Positions 61,776-64,000 of a stretch of DNA of 64,000 nt are shown here, one piece after another. Both the position numbers and the translations under genes were made by a program. Source of the stretch: Bradyrhizobium lablabi (lineage in GTDB: Bacteria; Pseudomonadota; Alphaproteobacteria; Rhizobiales; Xanthobacteraceae); the NCBI RefSeq assembly GCF_900141755.1, contig NZ_LT670844.1:6296501-6360500 (forward strand), in the 5' to 3' direction. The notes beneath the pieces are model-generated. The model did not search any database. It was not told the origin of the DNA and saw nothing but the letters and a program-made list of their open reading frames with translations. The first letter of the stretch is position 1. The number at the start of each line of letters is the position of its first letter.

Positions 61776-62753
61776 CTATTGCGGCCGGTCGGGAAATCGT
61801 TTCACGACCTCGGCCCACTTCATGATATCGCCGCGCAGATATTTGTCGAACTCTTCCGGCGTCATGGACATCGGCTCCGCGCCCTGTTCCTTCCAGAGCT
61901 TTACGATGTCCGGCCGTTTTGTCGCTTCGTTCACGGCGGCATTGAGCTTATCGATGACAGGCTTCGGCGTGCCGGTCGGCGCCATCAATCCGAGCCAGAT
62001 CGTGGCCTCATAGCCGGGAACGCCGGCTTCGCTCGCCGTCGGCACATCCGGCAGCACGCCGGAGCGTGTCTTGCCGGTGGTGGCGAGCGCCCGCACCTGG
62101 CCGGCGGCGACGTTCGGGGCCATCGTGGTCACCGCGTCGATCATCATCTGCACCTGTCCGCCGATCACGCCGCTTCTCGCCTCGCCGCTGTTGCGGTAGG
62201 GAACATGCACGACGTCGATGCCGGCCATGGCTTTGAACAATTCACCGGCCATGTGATAGGGCGTGCCCTGGCCTGACGACGCGTAGTTCAGTTTTCCCGG
62301 CTGCGATTTGGCGAGCGCGATGAATTCGGCCAGCGTCTTTGCCGGTACTTGCGGGTGCACGACGATCACGAGATCGGAATAATTGATCGGCGCGATCGGC
62401 GCCAGATCGCGCATCAACTCGTATTTGCGCTGCGGCATCAGCGATTCGTTCGCGGTCTGGGTATTCGACATCATCAGCAGCGTGTAGCCGTCGGGCGGCG
62501 ATTTGGCGGCCTCGACCGTGCCGATCACGCCGCCGGCCCCGGTCCGGTTCTCGACCACGATCGGCTGGCCGAACTTCTCCTGCAGGATGTTGCCGACAAG
62601 CCGCGCCGTCACGTCGGCCGGCCCGCCGGCGCCGAAGGGAACAATGATCCGGATCGGTTTTGTCGGATAATCCTGCGCGAAACATGGTGCAACAAGATTT
62701 GGCGCTGCAACAAGAACTGCCGCTAACGCAAACGCAAACCTTGGGGCCGTCAT
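61776..62753 (-). CDS. Bug-type tripartite tricarboxylate transporter substrate-binding protein
   Basis: 325 residues, ATG at 62753 after CGGGAG. The signal peptide MTAPRFAFALAAVLVAAPNL runs to FAQ, followed by DYPTKPIRIIVPFGAGGPAD, the Bug signature, and VVENRTGAGGVIGT. An open frame nine codons further upstream has no export logic. It heads the operon with the IorAB-type hydroxylase, so it may bind the acid oxidised by that enzyme, for example a pyridine carboxylate (inference). No TctA/TctB partner is nearby. Confidence 0.88.
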   Translation of the reverse strand: MTAPRFAFALAAVLVAAPNLVAPCFAQDYPTKPIRIIVPFGAGGPADVTARLVGNILQEKFGQPIVVENRTGAGGVIGTVEAAKSPPDGYTLLMMSNTQTANESLMPQRKYELMRDLAPIAPINYSDLVIVVHPQVPAKTLAEFIALAKSQPGKLNYASSGQGTPYHMAGELFKAMAGIDVVHVPYRNSGEARSGVIGGQVQMMIDAVTTMAPNVAAGQVRALATTGKTRSGVLPDVPTASEAGVPGYEATIWLGLMAPTGTPKPVIDKLNAAVNEATKRPDIVKLWKEQGAEPMSMTPEEFDKYLRGDIMKWAEVVKRFPDRPQ

Positions 62754-62886
62754 TTCAATCTCCCGAATTCTTCTTGGCAAATCTTTCCATCAAGTCTAGC
62801 TGCAGGGATGATGTGCTGTCGACGAAAGACTCGCTGCGCGCTGCAGGAATAAAAGATAACTTCCGGGGTACCGTTCCCGCCCCAAC

Positions 62887-63972
62887 ATGCCGGATATTAA
62901 GCCGATGAAAAACGCCAGGATTTCGCGCCGCGACGTGCTCAAGGGGTCAGGCGCATGGCTTGCGGGAGCGGCGTTGTCGACCCGCGTGATGGCGGATGCA
63001 CCGCCGGCGGAACCGGTGACGCCTGATTTGATCGAGGCCGCGAAGAAGGAAGGACAGGTCATCTATTACACCTCGACCGATTTGCCGGTCGCCGAGAAAC
63101 TGGCGAAAGCGTTCGAGGCGAAATACTCAGGGATAGCCGTGCGTGTCGAGCGCACCGGCGCCGAGCGCGTGTTCCAGCGCATCGGCCAGGAATATTCCAG
63201 CAACATTCACGCCGTCGATGTGGTGAATTCATCTGACGCCGCGCATTTCATCGTCTGGAAGCGCGACGGCATTCTGGCGCCTTATGTTCCCGAGGACGTC
63301 GCAAAATTCTATCCCGCCGAGCACAAGGACGCAGACGGCCAGTTTGCGAGCTGGCGCGTCTGGCTTTCGATCATCGCCTACAACACCAATCTGGTGAAAC
63401 CTGAAGAGGCGCCGAAGAGTTTTGCGGATTTGCTCGATCCCCATTGGAAGGGCAAGATCGTCAAGGCGCACCCGGGCTATAGCGGCACCATCATGACCGC
63501 GACCTATCAGATGCAGCGCGATCTCGGCTGGGGCTGGTTCGAGCAATTGGCAAAACAGAATATCATGCAGGTGCAGTCCTCGGCCGATCCGCCGAAAAAA
63601 CTCGATCTCGGCGAGCGCGCGGTCATGGCCGACGGCAACGAGTACAATATCTTGCAGATGAAGGAGGCGGGACGCCCGGTCGAGCCGGTTTATGCCAGCG
63701 AAGGTTCGCCGCTGATCATCGGGCCGAACGGCATCTTCAAGTCCTCGCCCAATCCGAACGCCGCAAAACTGTTCCAGTCGTTCTGCTTCAGCCGCGACGC
63801 GCAACAGCTCATCATCGATGTCGGCGGCCTGCGCTCGGTGCATCCGCAGACGCAGGAGAAGCCGGGGCGCAAGCCGTTCAGGGACATCAAGACCATGAAG
63901 GATGACGCGGCCGCGGTGGAAAAAGAAGGCGACACGATCAAGGCGCGCTACACAAAAATCTTCCACGTTTGA
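62887..63972 (+). CDS. Tat-exported ABC substrate-binding protein (iron/thiamine/polyamine type 2)
   Basis: 361 residues. MPDIKPMKNARISRRDVLKG contains a twin-arginine signal (SRRDVLKGSGAWLAGAAL). The fold follows with QVIYYTSTDLPVAEKLAKAF, SIIAYNTNLVKPEEAPKSF and DLLDPHWKGKI, the standard layout of Fe3+/thiamine/2-aminoethylphosphonate receptors. Divergent from the Bug-type gene, with 133 bp between starts. It runs nearly to the window edge; the permease and ATPase genes are expected to follow at about 64 kb and beyond. The ligand cannot be assigned. Confidence 0.87.
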   Translation: MPDIKPMKNARISRRDVLKGSGAWLAGAALSTRVMADAPPAEPVTPDLIEAAKKEGQVIYYTSTDLPVAEKLAKAFEAKYSGIAVRVERTGAERVFQRIGQEYSSNIHAVDVVNSSDAAHFIVWKRDGILAPYVPEDVAKFYPAEHKDADGQFASWRVWLSIIAYNTNLVKPEEAPKSFADLLDPHWKGKIVKAHPGYSGTIMTATYQMQRDLGWGWFEQLAKQNIMQVQSSADPPKKLDLGERAVMADGNEYNILQMKEAGRPVEPVYASEGSPLIIGPNGIFKSSPNPNAAKLFQSFCFSRDAQQLIIDVGGLRSVHPQTQEKPGRKPFRDIKTMKDDAAAVEKEGDTIKARYTKIFHV

Positions 63973-64000
63973 CGCGCCGGCGGCGATGATGACATTCCAA

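Overview
The window is GC-rich, densely coded DNA with the gene families and intergenic repeats of a Bradyrhizobium-type alphaproteobacterium (Rhizobiales, Nitrobacteraceae). This placement is inferred from protein families, substrate-binding protein richness and palindromic repeats, not from a marker gene. No rRNA, tRNA, CRISPR array or intact transposase was seen. Most of the window is catabolism and solute uptake.

Region 1 (1-21.1 kb) looks like a 2-aminobenzoate (anthranilate) CoA-thioester pathway. It has a 2-aminobenzoate-CoA ligase (18939-20642), a fused 2-aminobenzoyl-CoA monooxygenase/reductase (10676-13027), a crotonase, an SDR, a 3-hydroxyacyl-CoA dehydrogenase, an acyl-CoA dehydrogenase, a second acyl-CoA ligase, alpha/beta hydrolases including an arylformamidase-like enzyme, two paralogous cupins, a RidA-family protein, an amide/branched-chain-type binding protein and a MarR regulator. 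Five AT-rich near-palindromes sit in front of five transcription units, including marR itself. They suggest one MarR regulon covering 2.3-21.1 kb. The left edge has two SsuC/TauC-type permeases and a NicX-like ring-cleavage dioxygenase.

Region 2 (21.3-36.9 kb) holds an MFS carrier, a glycine-zipper protein, a class II aldolase, a complete ABC importer (binding protein, two permeases, ATPase) followed by a metallophosphoesterase, a 1160-residue protein joining an alpha/beta hydrolase to a CHAT caspase-like protease, a CHAD protein, a zinc alcohol dehydrogenase, a Tat-exported amidohydrolase and a Bug-type binding protein.

Region 3 (37.2-46.8 kb) has a large cyclase/AAA/TPR signalling protein, a small unknown protein, a Crp/Fnr regulator with a textbook TGTGA-N6-TCACA palindrome after it, a small membrane protein and a complete livFGMHK operon.

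Region 4 (47-53.7 kb) is accessory in character: an acyltransferase/O-acetylesterase pair, a dctM gene remnant, a secreted lipase, a Cys-rich secreted protein, an orphan amino-acid binding protein and three copies of a dispersed repeat.

Region 5 (53.9-64 kb) contains a TRAP transporter with a GntR regulator, an SDR remnant, a molybdenum hydroxylase operon (IorAB-type) ending in a ModA-like protein without a signal peptide, a Bug-type binding protein and a Tat-exported iron/thiamine-type ABC binding protein.
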